Shown piece after piece: positions 10,401-22,639 of a DNA stretch of 64,000 nucleotides. The stretch is from Triatoma infestans (Eukaryota; Arthropoda; Insecta; Hemiptera; Reduviidae). A model generated the notes under the pieces. It was not told the DNA's origin. It worked only from the letters and a program-made list of their open reading frames with translations, and searched no databases. The position numbers and the translations under genes were made by a program. The DNA is taken from assembly GCA_011037195.1 (NCBI GenBank), contig JAAEAF010000265.1, forward strand, positions 1-64,000, given 5' to 3'. Position 1 is the stretch's first letter; each line of letters starts with the position of its first letter.

Positions 10401-12806
10401 TCTACAGCTCACTGTCCGGTGATTGAGAAGGCTCCGGGCGCCATTGACCATAGTTGTTGAAAGATGAAATAATATTTAACTTTTTTTTTAATTTGTTATT
10501 TAAAATGGCATTTAGATAAAATTAGTACTGATTTTGAATTTGTTTTAATCTGTTTTGCAGATGCTGGTTTTGCTTTGGACGATGTAAGACGGCCAGTATA
10601 CCGGGGAAACATAAGGTATAAAAGATATTTTTCTAATTTAAGTGTGCATAAAAATAATGGAAATAGAGTAAACGAAAATCTATCGTATCGTTTAAGTAGT
10701 TTAAGTAGGCAAAAGAGAGAGACAAATAATAGTGTACTCGTAAAATCTACATCGAATTCTACATTAATTAAGAGGAAAGTTAAAAAAATTTCTACTTACA
10801 CTTCGATTGATTCTGATGAAAATTGGTCGCTTGTATCTTTAGCAACTTCTATATCTGAACAGAATCATACAAGAAGTTTGGTAAGAAATTTCCTCAGTAA
10901 TTCATTGCAACATCTGCAAACACCATCATTTCTTACACCTGTTAAAAGTTCTACTGTTATAAAGAGTGGAGAATCTTTAGATAATTTGATACTCTCTCAC
11001 ACACAGCACGGTGCAAAACCTATACAAATGTATCCAGAAGGAAGTCCACCAAATTGGCATACCAATCCCGTTGATCCATCCGTAATTTTAATTGAAGATG
11101 TTCATCCATCGAAACTACCAAAACCTACTACACAGCCTTCACATCATGAAACAACAAATGAATCTTGGAACCAACCGACCAGTATGATAATGAATAAGCC
11201 ACTGCACAATATGCATTATAAACCTGTGCAAATGTATCCAATACAAGTTCAAAAACGTCCGAAACCAACTATTAAACCAATATATAATTGGGAGAATATA
11301 GGTAGTGTGTCCTCCTCACACATCCTCAAACCTCAAGAAAGTTACACCGGAACCGGAGAGATTCAACAAGTACAATTGCATTCCAGACCTACCAGTTCTA
11401 AGCCACTATCGAAACCAAAACCATATGTTGTGAAACCTTTGCATCATTACACTGGATCAATAGCAGAAATCAGTCAAAGTACTTTTCATCAGTCGCAAGT
11501 CTCTAGCTTTCCTCAACATACTTATACCAATGATAATAATAATAATCATCATAATAACAGTAACCACTGGAATGATCCACCTGTATACAAACCTCCTTAT
11601 AATCTCGTTCGACCTACACGCCCTATTTATCATGATCCTCCTACGACTCAACCACATGGTCCATCTTCAGAGCCAGTCTATAGACCAGTTTATACGTTTC
11701 CCAGGCCAACAAAACCATCAGAAAGTAAACCACCCCATAGTTCACCAAGACCTCCAGAAGTACATTACTATGATCCTCCCCATAGTTCACCAAAACCACC
11801 AGGAGTACACTACCATCATCCTCCACAAATTCACAACAGTTCTAAACATCCATCAGTTATTATTACCCAGAGTACTGTTTTACCAGTTACCAAGCCAACC
11901 TTGAGGCCTCCACCGCCTTCAATCATAGTTATAGACAGTATATCCGACGTGTCCTCTCCTCCACCTTCCAAGGATTGTGGCAATGTTCAAGTAATTAACC
12001 ATTATTCTAAAGAGCCACAATCGGATTGTTCCGATGTGCTGATTCTTGTCAATTCCCCAGTTGTCAATTCGGCCAGCAGCAGTGCTGCTGTGGGAGGAGG
12101 TGGAGGTAGTAGCATTGCTGGAACGTTAGGTGGGATTGCTGCAGTGACTAATACTGTGGCGCTGGCTGCAGGGGCAGCTGCTGCAAGTGGTACAGCTGGT
12201 GCAGGTGCTGCTGCTGCTGCTGGAGCTGCTGCAGCAGGAACTGCTGGTTCTGCAGGCGCCGCGGCTGCAGCGGGGGCTGCAGGATCTGCAGGGGTGGCCG
12301 CTGCTGCTGCAGCCGCCGCTGCAGGAGCTGCAGGTTCTGCAGCCAGTGTAGTTCCACCAGCCGCTGTTCCTCCGGCCTCTTCTCCACCTCATGTCACCCC
12401 AGTGCTTCATCCATTAGATGATGAAGAAGAAGAATACGATTATGAAGATGATCCCACGACCTCTGCTCCTCTAAAGCCCATGAAGCCCTCACTGAAGCCT
12501 CCTTCTGCGGGACACTTTATAACATTTTTAGACTATTTGAGTGCTTTCATAAATACTTTGCCCATAATTGGCCCGGTTAGTGTATCCCTTTGGATAATAC
12601 TATTAGGACCTTTAATTTTTCTTTTGGTTGGATTAATGGGCGTGGGAACGTTCCTGCTTCCTTGGGTTGCACCTACTATAATTCTAGGTAGAAGACGAAA
12701 AAGAGCTATTCTTGGGCATTATCCCAAAATTACTGAATCAGCCATAACATTTGAAAAAAATCTTAAGCTAGGATTACTTGATAATTATTACAAAAATCTT
12801 CAGTGA
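7466..12806 (+). CDS. Secreted or membrane-anchored Pro/Ala/His-rich protein, two coding exons
   Basis: Exon 1 coding is 7466-7550 and exon 2 is 10561-12806; the split codon t|at gives Y and 776 residues. Exon 1 starts with ATG and encodes a signal peptide (MCRYWPVLGVMAAVLL, then small residues up to LPGP); donor gtaagt at 7551, acceptor tgttttgcag ending at 10560. The mature part is low complexity: a dibasic RQKR site early, long Pro/His/Ser/Thr stretches with repeated PPHSSP...PP phrases (residues about 420-460), an Ala/Gly-rich block (about 530-625), an acidic DDEEEEYDYEDD run, then a hydrophobic stretch SLWIILLGPLIFLLVGLMGVG (about 700-735) followed by GRRRKR. A 5' untranslated exon junction likely lies at 7442. 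I do not recognise a named family. It may be a cuticle or extracellular-matrix type or type I membrane protein; its hydrophobic/basic tail resembles the membrane part of the neighbour at 17247-19674. Confidence 0.8.
7551..10560 (+). other. Intron 1 of the secreted-protein gene, with repeats
   Basis: The intron is bounded by gtaagt and ttttgcag. It contains AT-rich DNA, two degenerate units of the ~300-bp repeat (about 9490-10050) and a tRNA-derived SINE piece (10329-10462). Small ORFs at 8960-9148 and 9154-9453 have no family features and I treat them as chance. Confidence 0.6.
10329..10462 (+). repeat. tRNA-derived SINE, copy 1 (5' truncated)
   Basis: A pol III B box GGTTCGAATCC sits at 10352-10362, preceded by a degenerate tRNA-like head, and followed by the family body: cttagat with a T-run, ctaggagcttctacagctc, actgtccggt, gagaaggctccgggcgcca and ttgaccatag. 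The same body is found at 38561-38610, 46110-46240, 53700-53890 and 58022-58200. Confidence 0.75.
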
Positions 12807-15800
12807 TAATTCTGTTCCTCTGATAATTAATTAAGCTGTATATTCTTAACTGATTGTTGTTTGAAAAGGTAGACTATCTATGTGTCGTGAAACGTTATTG
12901 TATTATAATAGAAAGTTGAAGTTATGAGGCAAGTGACTTTATCTTTTTTTTTTGAAGTGATACTATTTGTATTTTAGTTAGATATGAACTAATTTGGCAT
13001 TGTTTCTTACTTTTTTTTTACGGAATATCATTGCCATATTTACTATTATTCATATAAGACTGTGCTTCTTAAACTAGACGAATATCGGATCCCTGACTTG
13101 GAACACTTGACGAGGGAAACCATTTTATAATTCCTTATCATATAGCTCGCATGGATCTCCTTTACAGCCACTCTTTCTCTACTATACACACACCCACCCA
13201 CACACACACACATATACATGTATGCCATTCCATATTCTGCATATCGGGCGTCATCTAAGTTAAATGTCAGACTGTTGTTGACAAAAGTAAACAAAGTTTG
13301 CTCTCAAAATCCTTCCTAGTAGCAGCTGGTATTGGACCAATGTTCGCTCTTTGGTATAGAAATAGCTTTACGAATACGTAGTATGCAGATATTAGATGGG
13401 TACATATCAATTTTGCTACAGTTTGTAATGAATCACAAAGATAAGAAATGTCAACATAAGTATTAACTATTATAGGTCCACCACACAATAGATCCCGTTG
13501 GGGGACCTTTCCGTTATTGAAAAATGTCCGCTATTCGGAAACAATTAGAGATACTATATAAAAAACATATGGGTTATGTCGGCCTTTTTTTTTCTAGATG
13601 AGTACAGTAACTGCATACTGAGAGTCATTAGATAGGACTTATAATTTAGAAGTGAATTAAGTTTTGTATTTGTTAAAAACTGGATTCCTTCTGTTACGAG
13701 GGGGAGTAACGAAGTATTATAAATGTCTCCTTTGCCAATGGCTTTAAAAAGAAAATATATAACAAATTATTTCAAATTTAATCAATAATTTAAATTTAAT
13801 ATCTTCTCATTTAGGTTTTAAAATTTGCTTGTAGCCTTGACTATGGATCCGACTTAAAATTTAAGGAAAGTTTGCATAAATTGTTTAGAGTCAACAATTA
13901 TTGGAAAGCGGAAAGGCAGTTCTAATGAGAAATTCTTTGAACTAAATTTCCCTGTACCCATTATGTACTAGGAACACTCAAAAGCCTCATTCGATTTTCG
14001 CCTATCCTCCCAATCGCTCAGCCACTTGATCAGCATTTACTCATCCAAACCATCCTTCCACTTTTGCCTTGGACGACCTCTCCTCCGTTGATCTGGCACC
14101 CACTCCAACAATTTCTTGTTAATTTTTTTTTTTTTAGAGTTTACCATGTTATTTGCTTTTCAACACCCTCGTTGTTTTCTTTGCTTCTCGACGTCTTCTC
14201 CTTATTGCCGTCTCCGAACCTCCCTTATTTCCTAACACCGATCCCAAACATTTAAATCAGCTTTATTCCTTTAAGCCTTTCCATTCTATCTTCCAGGTAA
14301 GCTACCTCTCCAGCCCGCCAGATAGTCATATACTTTAATAAAATGCAGGTAGTGGTATCTAAACAGATTATCAACTTGGAGCTTCCAATGATTTTTTTCT
14401 TTTTCAGTATATTTTCTGGTACCTCTCCCACATACACATATATATACACATACCTTTTGCTAAAAACAATTTAATTGAAACTCAGAGATCTCCGAATTTT
14501 CATGTTAAAACTCAAATTAGCTAGTTTGGCACGATCCGCTGGACTTAGAAACGGTTAGAAAAAGTAAAGAATACAGCAAATTTATGGTAGTCTTAAATAA
14601 AGTTTAATTGAATGATATTTTTTTCATGCAAATAGGGGGACCGTAGGAGAGCCGGTTATAAATAAAGTTTAAGAAGTACAGTTGTAGAATTGAAGTTAAT
14701 AAGTTATTTATTTATTTAAAAAAAAAAAAAAAATATTAGGGAATAAATGTTTTGGAAGATAATAAATGGAATTTTGTATAATTGTTCCTGCATAGTTAAT
14801 TCACCAAAATTCGAGAGCACAATAAGTAAACACTGAAAATAATTATGTTGGTGTAATCTAATTAATACTGGCTAAACTAATGAAGATAGTAAAATTCAGA
14901 CAGGCTAACCAAATAATACTAATTGGATTTCTATTTGACTTTATTTATTTATTTATTATTTTTGTTATTTATTATAACTAAATTCTTAGTGCTTTTGAAG
15001 AAAATGTTAACTCGCTTATTCAGACGTTCAGGGTTAATCAAATAAAAATTACCTTATGATTTTTATCTTGTATTTGATTTAATTAGAATTAAGAATGTTT
15101 TATATAATTCAATAATATAATGAAAGTAAGTATGTCTATCGAATGGTCATATTTATTTATTTATTTATTTATTTATTCATATTAGGTTAGAATTATTATT
15201 GTTGTGGTTCAGGTCACTTCAAAAATCTGTATATATATATCAATTTCTTCTCTTTTTTTAAGGAAAATATAAATTACATGAAAGATATTTTTATTTATTT
15301 AGTAGACCTTATTTATATAAATTTTTCATTTCTTTTAATAATTTTCTTAAAATTATTATACATCAATTCCTATTAAGTCTTAAAATCTGCAGGGAAAGAA
15401 TTGTGGATGAAAATTTCGTTGTTATTATCTTGATATAATAATTATTTGTCTGTGAGGAAGAAGGGGATCAAACTCTGCAGAATCGAAAGACTTTTTGGCC
15501 CATGTAGGAGCACATCCACTCTCCACTATTGAGACTTCCCATGGTCTATTGTGGAATTCACTCTATCTCAGTAGCAGACTGTACAATCCTAGAGCTTAAC
15601 GAGTGACTCTCACATAAATGAAGGTGCCACAATTTTCTTCCTAAACAGTGTAGCCAGTTCAGGGGTTTAAAATAGCTCAAGACTGAAACGTTATCTTCTC
15701 TTACTGTTTCATGTGCCTATCGAGCCGGCACTGGAGGGCAGAACAATCTTCAATCTAAGGTTTCCACCATAGATCCTTTTTAAAGATAGAAAAAAATGTC

Positions 15801-17246
15801 TGATAAATAGCTTTACCCCCTCTCCAACGATGTAATTCTAGTGCATGCTGGGACTAGACTAATTCAGATCCAATCTTCATGGATGCCCGATTAAACCGGA
15901 CAAAAAAATCTTCAGAAGAAACAATATGATTTCTCTAGAGGAAGCTTATTTTTCTCCGGTCTTCTAGAATATTCTAGAACCAATTTTGAAATGAAAATAA
16001 CAGGTGCCTCCTACAGACAATCAGCTCCTATTAAGTACGAAACCCAATCTAATCACTAATTCAAACAATAAGATGATTAGGTATTCTTATGCAAAAAGGG
16101 ATGTTGCGCAGACTTCATAAAGTAGAAGGGATCCAAACTAGATACCTAAGAGAAGTTCATGAAAGGCTGCCTGTAGCTCTATTTGACTCACCAAACAGTG
16201 TTTTGTGCTGCTGAGAACCCACTAAATATCTGCCAAAAGCAGGCTCGTGATCTCTGAAATTGAAAGAGGCGCCTAAATTAGCCACCTATCTTTCTCTTAT
16301 TCCATGTTGCTTGGCATCCAGAGTAGAAAGACAATTCTCTAGATATTCCTCCAGTCTAATTCTGGTTCACTCTAGTATTAATTTTAGAAGAGAAGACCAC
16401 CAGAACTTAGACAGGCTTCAAGGTAGTCTGACTAACCGACCAGCTACAACACTTCTTAATGAGTTCCAAACTCCTTCACCCGAAACATAATTATTTTGAT
16501 TTCAGTTCAAGATACATCTATCTCTGTATTAAGAAACCTTCTGCCGTCTATTTTTATTCAGTAGGAGAAACATCCAGGCATTTTATGTCTGATTGTTCGG
16601 GTTGGTGATTAGACTAGATTCCTTACTAAATCGGAGCTGATTGCCTTTAGGGGAAGCTCGATGAGGCCAAACATGAGATACATTCAATCCCTTCAATCAT
16701 TATTTCAATCTCCAAGTTAAAGAGAGAGAAAAAGCTTTTTTTATTAATTTTTTGAGAGATTCTTGTCATTGAAATTTTTACCAGGGAATTCTCTAGAACT
16801 TCATTTATATTTTTCAAAAGTACATATACTACCAGTCCGTCTATGTTACTGATTATGGTATAGTAAACGAAAGAGTTCATTGATTGAATGTGAAATCACC
16901 TTCGCCTAAATTGGATTAAACAGGAAATGCTGGTCTATTTTATATAACATGAAAGAATATTAATTATTCTTACATTAATACAAGGGAGATATTAATAATA
17001 GTTCAATTAACGAAAATTACTCAGAATTATTCTGTCCTTCATTTGGGTCCAAACTGAAGCTATTAAAGGTATTCTTTTAACTTTTTTAAACTTTAAAGAA
17101 TATTTAATTTCATAAAGTTTTTTAGTAATAGAATAGTTTTATTTTTGCCAGAATTTATTTTCTTCAGTAGTTTATATCAATTTTTTATCTGTTTTTTGCT
17201 GCTTGTAGTGAAGTAATTAAATATATGTTTTCTTCTCTTTTTCCAG
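12807..17246. other. Gene-free AT-rich stretch between the two low-complexity genes
   Basis: It holds the 3' non-coding end of the first gene, simple repeats ((CA)n near 13190-13215, (TTTA)n near 15150-15178), poly-A/T runs and a less AT-rich block at 15450-16650 with no recognised domain. The missing 5' exon(s) of the gene at 17247 may lie here; I could not find a signal-peptide exon ending in the required phase 2. Confidence 0.4.
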
Positions 17247-19674
17247 AACTCGTGAAAGCAAAAGTGATTCTGAAGTAATTGTAAAGAGTGATATATCAGT
17301 CATAGATGGGAGATCTGCTGGTATCAGTTCTACAATAGCACCGACTACTGCGACACCGATAGCAGAATCGCTCAAAATGGTAACAAAACAGTTACTACAG
17401 GCGCCCAGTGCTACTGATATGGTAGCCACAGATGTCAGGACACCTCCGAGGGTCAAATCACAAGTAAAAGGTGAGATGACTGACTTTGTGCCGCTTGGAA
17501 AAGGTGAAGCTCATCCAGTGGTGATGGATGACTCTTCTGCATACGAGATGATCACCGCAGCACCACCCAAACCTTCTACGCCTCCTAGTACGGCTGGTCT
17601 TTCAACATGGATTCTTTTGAGCAATGGTGAACAGAGTACGTTGGCTACTAAAAAGAAAGGTACTGTAGCACCAACAGTTGAACCCAAAAAGAAACCTGCA
17701 CCAACTGTTACTCCAGGGCCAGAAAAAGAGATCAAGAAAAACGAAGAAAAGGTTGGAAAACCGGGTATTGTGAAACCAGTACCTGCTCCTGTAAGGAAAG
17801 CAAATATTACACGCGAAGAACCGCCTAAGGCATCAGCTCTTGTGTTACAGGATTCTAAATTTAAAAATCGCACACCTGTTGTTGTCGGAAGAATACCAGC
17901 TATTGAGAAAACTGACAGTAGCAATTCTTTGAAAAAAGTCGTTACAACACCATCAGCGACCACAATTACTGCTTCGACTGCAGCCCCGACTAAGAGAAAA
18001 ACTACACCGACCAGCACGAAATATTCGCCAGATATTGTGCCCACAACATCGCTTCTCTTAGAAACTGACACAGTGGAAGCTGTAGAGGAAAACTCCACAA
18101 CCGAACCGACTACGACCACAACGAAAAGGACCAGACGTCCAACAAACAAAAAGAAGAAGAAGAATAAGAATAGGCGTCGCAGACCATCCAAACCTGATTC
18201 AGACAAAGCTGAAAGCAAAATAACGGACGACAATGCTGTAGCTAGTAAGATAGAAACAAATCGTCCAATTTCTACTAGAATTTATAATTACCTTGCTCGA
18301 GAAGTGATGCCCAGTGTAGGCGTGGGTATAGTAGGACTTATGCTAACTGCAGGACTGGCAGGATTATTCCTTTATCCTTTTGGAGGTGCAATAGCGAGAA
18401 GAAATTATGACAAAGCACCAACTCCAATGTCAGAATCACACACGTATTACTACAACAGCTATTCACCGCACCCTGAGCCTGAACCAAGCAATGCTCAACC
18501 TGAAGAGAAAGTATTCGGACAAGTTTTATCGAGTATGAACCAAAATACCTTTAATCCATCACCTCCTTATGATGGATCTAAATATACAGCCAACAATCAC
18601 AAATACAGGTATGACATACATGATTACAGTGTGAACGGATATGCAGGAACCAATGATTATTCTACTTTACCAGATTCTGTCAAAAATGGTGATTATCCGC
18701 CATCGGATTCGTCAAAATATTACAGTATGGATCCAATAACTACCCATTACAAACTTACTGACAGTTCATCGCAGACGGATACATTCAAAACAGAAGGAAA
18801 TAATTATCCCAGCCTTACCGAATACACATCCTATACGAATGCAGCTTCTGTGGGAACTGTGAGCTCTTTTGAAAATTCTGCAGAAATCAAGAAAAATGAA
18901 ACAACCGTTGGCGAAGATAAATCAGACAAAAGTCCACCACAGTTTTCCGCACTTGTCGGTTCACCACATTTCACAAATACTGATTATGTAGGTTCAGTAT
19001 CATTGACTGGTAGCTATGGCGCACAAGAAGTACGGCATAGGACAGGTGCGCAAGCAGCTTCGGATCATGGTCCGAGAAGTCTGTTAAAACGCTCTGAAAG
19101 AGATGTGCACGATGATTTTGCTAACGAAATAGATTCTACGGATGAGAAATTATTGCGTAAACCGTCGGAAATTCCTTCAACTAAATTTCCGACCAGTAAA
19201 GTGGAGGCTGCAACAACGTTTAACACTTTTACAAAAACAGAAGTATCTACGATGACAACTGTTAATTATGAACAGAATATAACAGATTCTTCTTATGAAA
19301 CCACCACAGAAACAGGAACAAATATCACACACGAATATGGTGATAACAAAGATGTCACTGAATCACCAGATGATAATAATGATGATGATGATGACGATGG
19401 TGGTGATATATCTTCTCCGAGCAATGATGGTGGTTTTCTAGGATTTCTTAGACGGTTAGCTCATGTTAAACTGAAACTGGGACTTAGCTTGTTGAGATCA
19501 ACCGGCGAAGCATTCCAGAGATATATAAACGTTATGGCAAAGCGAATGGAAAACGCTGTGAGAAACATGGAAACTAAAAGGCAATCAATACCAAATCAAT
19601 GGACTTCTGTAAGCTCTTCCAGACAGAAAAGAAATCTAATACCGAAACAGCGACAATATTTGAAACAAGAGTAA
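17247..19674 (+). CDS. Large 3' exon of a Thr/Ser/Lys-rich single-membrane-segment protein (5' exon not found)
   Basis: The open frame begins right after a good acceptor (ctctttttccag ending 17246) and enters in phase 2 at 17248; the first in-frame ATG is at 17377 (765 residues from there), but the ~43 codons before it read like the same protein, so an upstream coding exon is likely. Visible parts, numbered from that Met: a Pro/Thr/Lys-rich region (1-250), a basic cluster KKKKKNKNRRRR (about 257-270), a hydrophobic segment VGVGIVGLMLTAGLAGLFLY (about 312-335) followed by PFGGAIARR, a Tyr/Ser/Pro-rich cytoplasmic or extracellular region, an Asp run (about 665), and an amphipathic basic C-terminal helix beginning FLGFLRRLAHVKLKLG. 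No named family recognised. It probably is a membrane protein; the order (YL...hydrophobic...R-rich) recalls the tail of the preceding gene and the two could be distant tandem paralogues. The signal-peptide exon at 7466-7550 ends in phase 1 and so does not splice in frame to this exon. Confidence 0.75.
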
Positions 19675-21220
19675 AAACTTAATTTTGACAGGTGATAATT
19701 ATTTTTCTATTAAAAAAGAAAAGAAAAAAATTAACCAAATTTATTTCATACAGATTTTATGGAAATTATTTATTGTATTATGCAGGTTTTTTTTTATATA
19801 TTGTAAATAATGATAATTTTTATTTTATTTTTTTGTTATTTAGGTTTCTAGATGTAAATACACGCCATCAAATGTATTATATATTATATATGAAATTTTT
19901 AATTGAGGTAATGACGCATTCTGTCAGGGGACAGCTATGGTATTAAGTTAATTTTTTTTTTTTGGCGTAACGGGAAGACGTGTCTTCAGGATGAATTCCT
20001 CTTTCGGAAAATTTTTTTTTTTTTTTTTATATTTTCTTTTAAATTCTTCTGTTGGAGGGGTTCTTGCTGATTGCAATTCTTTATTCCATTTAACAAAATA
20101 TGTATATGTTTTTTTTAAAGAAAAAGAAAAATGGATTTCCTTAAGCTCACCATATGTTACCTGACCAATTTTCTTTCTTATTTTTCTTTTTTTTAAATTA
20201 GTTTTACTTGTCGATTTCAACGAAACAGGCGCGCTTACACAACATCCTTGTTTTCTTTACTTTTTTTATTTATTAAACTAAAATAAAAGATCTCAGATAT
20301 TAACCTGTTGTAAGCGTACACTAAATATCTGTCGCCTCTCCATGAAGTATTATACTGTATTTGTAAGCACAATACATGATAAACATGTTCTTTTGATATT
20401 TTATATAAATGACTGATAGAAATTGTTAACTTAAAATTGTATTTTTTTTTTTTTTTTAAATAAGTGGCCTAAATCCATTGCAATTTCGTAGCAAATGTAT
20501 ATACAAAAATTAAAATAAAATATTTTCGAATAAAATTGTAGTGATCATTCAATAAATGACCATATTGTGATTGTTTTTTTTTTTTTTTGGATACTCTCTA
20601 TGAAGAATAGTAAATGCATCTTTGCCTTTACATGCCGTTTACAGAATATTTGGAAAGAGTAGTGATTTTATTTTGGCCAGATTACTAGGTCCTAATAATC
20701 TCAACTTTGCAGGCACAAGCTTCTCAGTATTACACATAGAAAATAAGAATAACATAGTTTTACGCAAGAGGTGGGTATGGTATTGAAATTGGAGCGCCAT
20801 TGCAACCCTGCACATCAGTTGCGGGATCCAGATAAGTTGATAAGTATCGCCATAATGAGCTCCTCTGTTTCTGAAAAATTCATTTTACTGAGAAATCCTT
20901 ACTTTACGGCGAGATCTAAAATACTGTTTAGCCACCTAAAAGCCTTATTTGCTGATATCTTGTAAAGTTGCTGGCTTCTTCAGAGTATCCATTAATAATA
21001 TTTAATTGAATTCCAAATTAATCTAATTTATTTCCTTGTCATGTTTGGTTATGGGACGCCATGAGTATATTGATGAGTTGGAGAGCAAAACACGGAAGGT
21101 GGTGTGTGTATATACTTATAAGTATGTTCCTCAATGTATAGGGGCAAAGTATGGTTTTAATCATGAGGTCTCCTTTTAAGAGCCATTATAGAATGGGAGC
21201 CCTTTTACGGCAAATCAAAC
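19675..21220. other. 3' non-coding and AT-rich intergenic DNA
   Basis: Rich in T-runs and A-runs with several aataaa-type signals (for example near 20514). No coding region supported. A short stretch at about 20770-21000 is less AT-rich but has no motif that I recognise. Confidence 0.4.
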
Positions 21221-21224
21221 TGCA

Positions 21225-21430
21225 TTATGAGTGCATCAGAACTCGAGTACAAGTCTAAATATTTAGGAAACTGGAAACTAGATTCTCTAGATTCTCTGAC
21301 TTCAGGTCAGGCGGAAAAAGGTTTAATTTGACTGGAAAACCTATATATTATATTTATTTTATATATATATATATATGTGTGTAAAGCACACACACAAACG
21401 CCCGAGGGAGGGGGTTTAAAATACATATTT
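21225..21430. repeat. Direct repeat, copy 1 (~190 bp)
   Basis: Text from attatgagtgcatcagaact through acttcaggtcaggcgg to taaagcacacacacaaacgc and gagggagggggtttaaaat recurs almost unchanged at 22203-22402. Copy 1 has a small internal repetition (agattctct twice). A (TA)n run lies inside both copies. The pair brackets the LINE RT remnant. Confidence 0.8.
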
Positions 21431-21459
21431 TTTTTTTTTTTTTTTAGCTTATCTTATAG

Positions 21460-22185
21460 AAAATACATTTCATAGGTAGGGAGTCCAGGTAATTAAAATG
21501 CTTAGGTAAATAGGACCGACTTAAAGAATGCGAGTTGACCTCTTTCTATAATATTTGAATAAGGGCACCCCCAAACTTCTGTCTGGTACAAAAGAATACT
21601 TTTAGCTATGGAATCGTACAGTCGGCATTTGGTTGCCCATGTATCCGACTTACTGGCCTTCAGGATGCTTAGAACAGCTGACCTATCCGCAACATCTTTA
21701 TTTTAGATAGCCGCTGTCTAAATTTGCCTGATGAACAGAAAGGTATACCCAAATAACTAAAGTATTTACCACCTCTATGGTACTGGTATCATATTTAAAT
21801 TCTTTGAACTTTGCGGGCCTGCCCCCTTTGCTGAATATTAATATCACTGTTTTCTCGACATTGACATTTAATGAGTTATTGTTACAGTTCTGCTTCATTA
21901 TATGTAGAATATTTTGAGTTTCCTGCCAAGTTGATGCGAGGATCACCACATCATCCGCATATTTGAGCATAAGAAATCTCTGTCCTTCATTATATTAATC
22001 CCCTTAGCACCCCTTTCTTTAAAGAACGAAATCATATCGGCAATAAAGAGAGAAAAAAACAGTGGGCTTAAGACCTCCCCTTGAAGGACGCCCTCAGTAA
22101 CTGAGATTTTCTTTGAAGTCTGACCATCTTGACATATAATGAAGTCGGCATTGTCATATAAAATTTTCATTATTCTCAAAATATA
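21460..22185 (-). pseudogene. LINE reverse-transcriptase remnant
   Basis: On the minus strand, in order: DNADFIICQDGQTSKKISV, GVLQGEVLSPLFFSLFIAD (RT motif B), LKYADDVVILAS (YADD catalytic motif C), and further on the thumb-like SILLYQTEVWGCPY. The frame breaks between motif B and motif C (about 21960) and again after 21720, and both ends are missing. YADD with LSPLFF places it among non-LTR retrotransposons; the clade is not determined. It lies between two direct repeats. Confidence 0.82.
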
Positions 22186-22202
22186 ATATATATATAATCT
22201 GT

Positions 22203-22402
22203 ATTATGAGTGCATCAGAACTCGAGTACAAGTCTAAATATTTAGGAAACTGGAAACTAGATTCTCTGACTTCAGGTTAGGCGGAAAAAGGTTTAATTTG
22301 ACTGGAAAACCTATATATTATATTTATTCTATATTTATTTTATATATATATATGTAAAGCACACACACAAACGCCCGGGGGAGGGAGTTTAAAATACATA
22401 TA
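22203..22402. repeat. Direct repeat, copy 2 (~190 bp)
   Basis: Second copy of the sequence at 21225-21430, with few substitutions and a slightly different (TA)n block. Same orientation. Confidence 0.8.
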
Positions 22403-22639
22403 TATAAACTATTGTGCAAAAATATTGCATCACTCTATATATTAATTTTTTATATTAAAAAGCTCTCCCTGGATCACTATTTTGCTTTTTTTATTTTATT
22501 ACACTACTATATATAGTATGTATGAAATAAATTAATTTTACTACAAGGGATCTGGAAGGAGAAAATTAAAATAAAAAGCAAAATAACGAAAATACCATTT
22601 TATTAATAGTTAACAAAAAATAATAATCAAATTAGAAAA

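Noticed and set aside
14064..14338. Short overlapping plus-strand ORFs as an exon for the gene at 17247
   Set aside because: Neither has a signal peptide followed by a phase-2 donor; the text looks like repetitive pyrimidine-rich DNA.
17511..18233. A 240-codon open frame antisense to the Thr/Lys-rich exon
   Set aside because: It is a shadow of the plus-strand low-complexity coding exon, with Val/Phe-rich composition expected from the complement of Thr and Lys codons.
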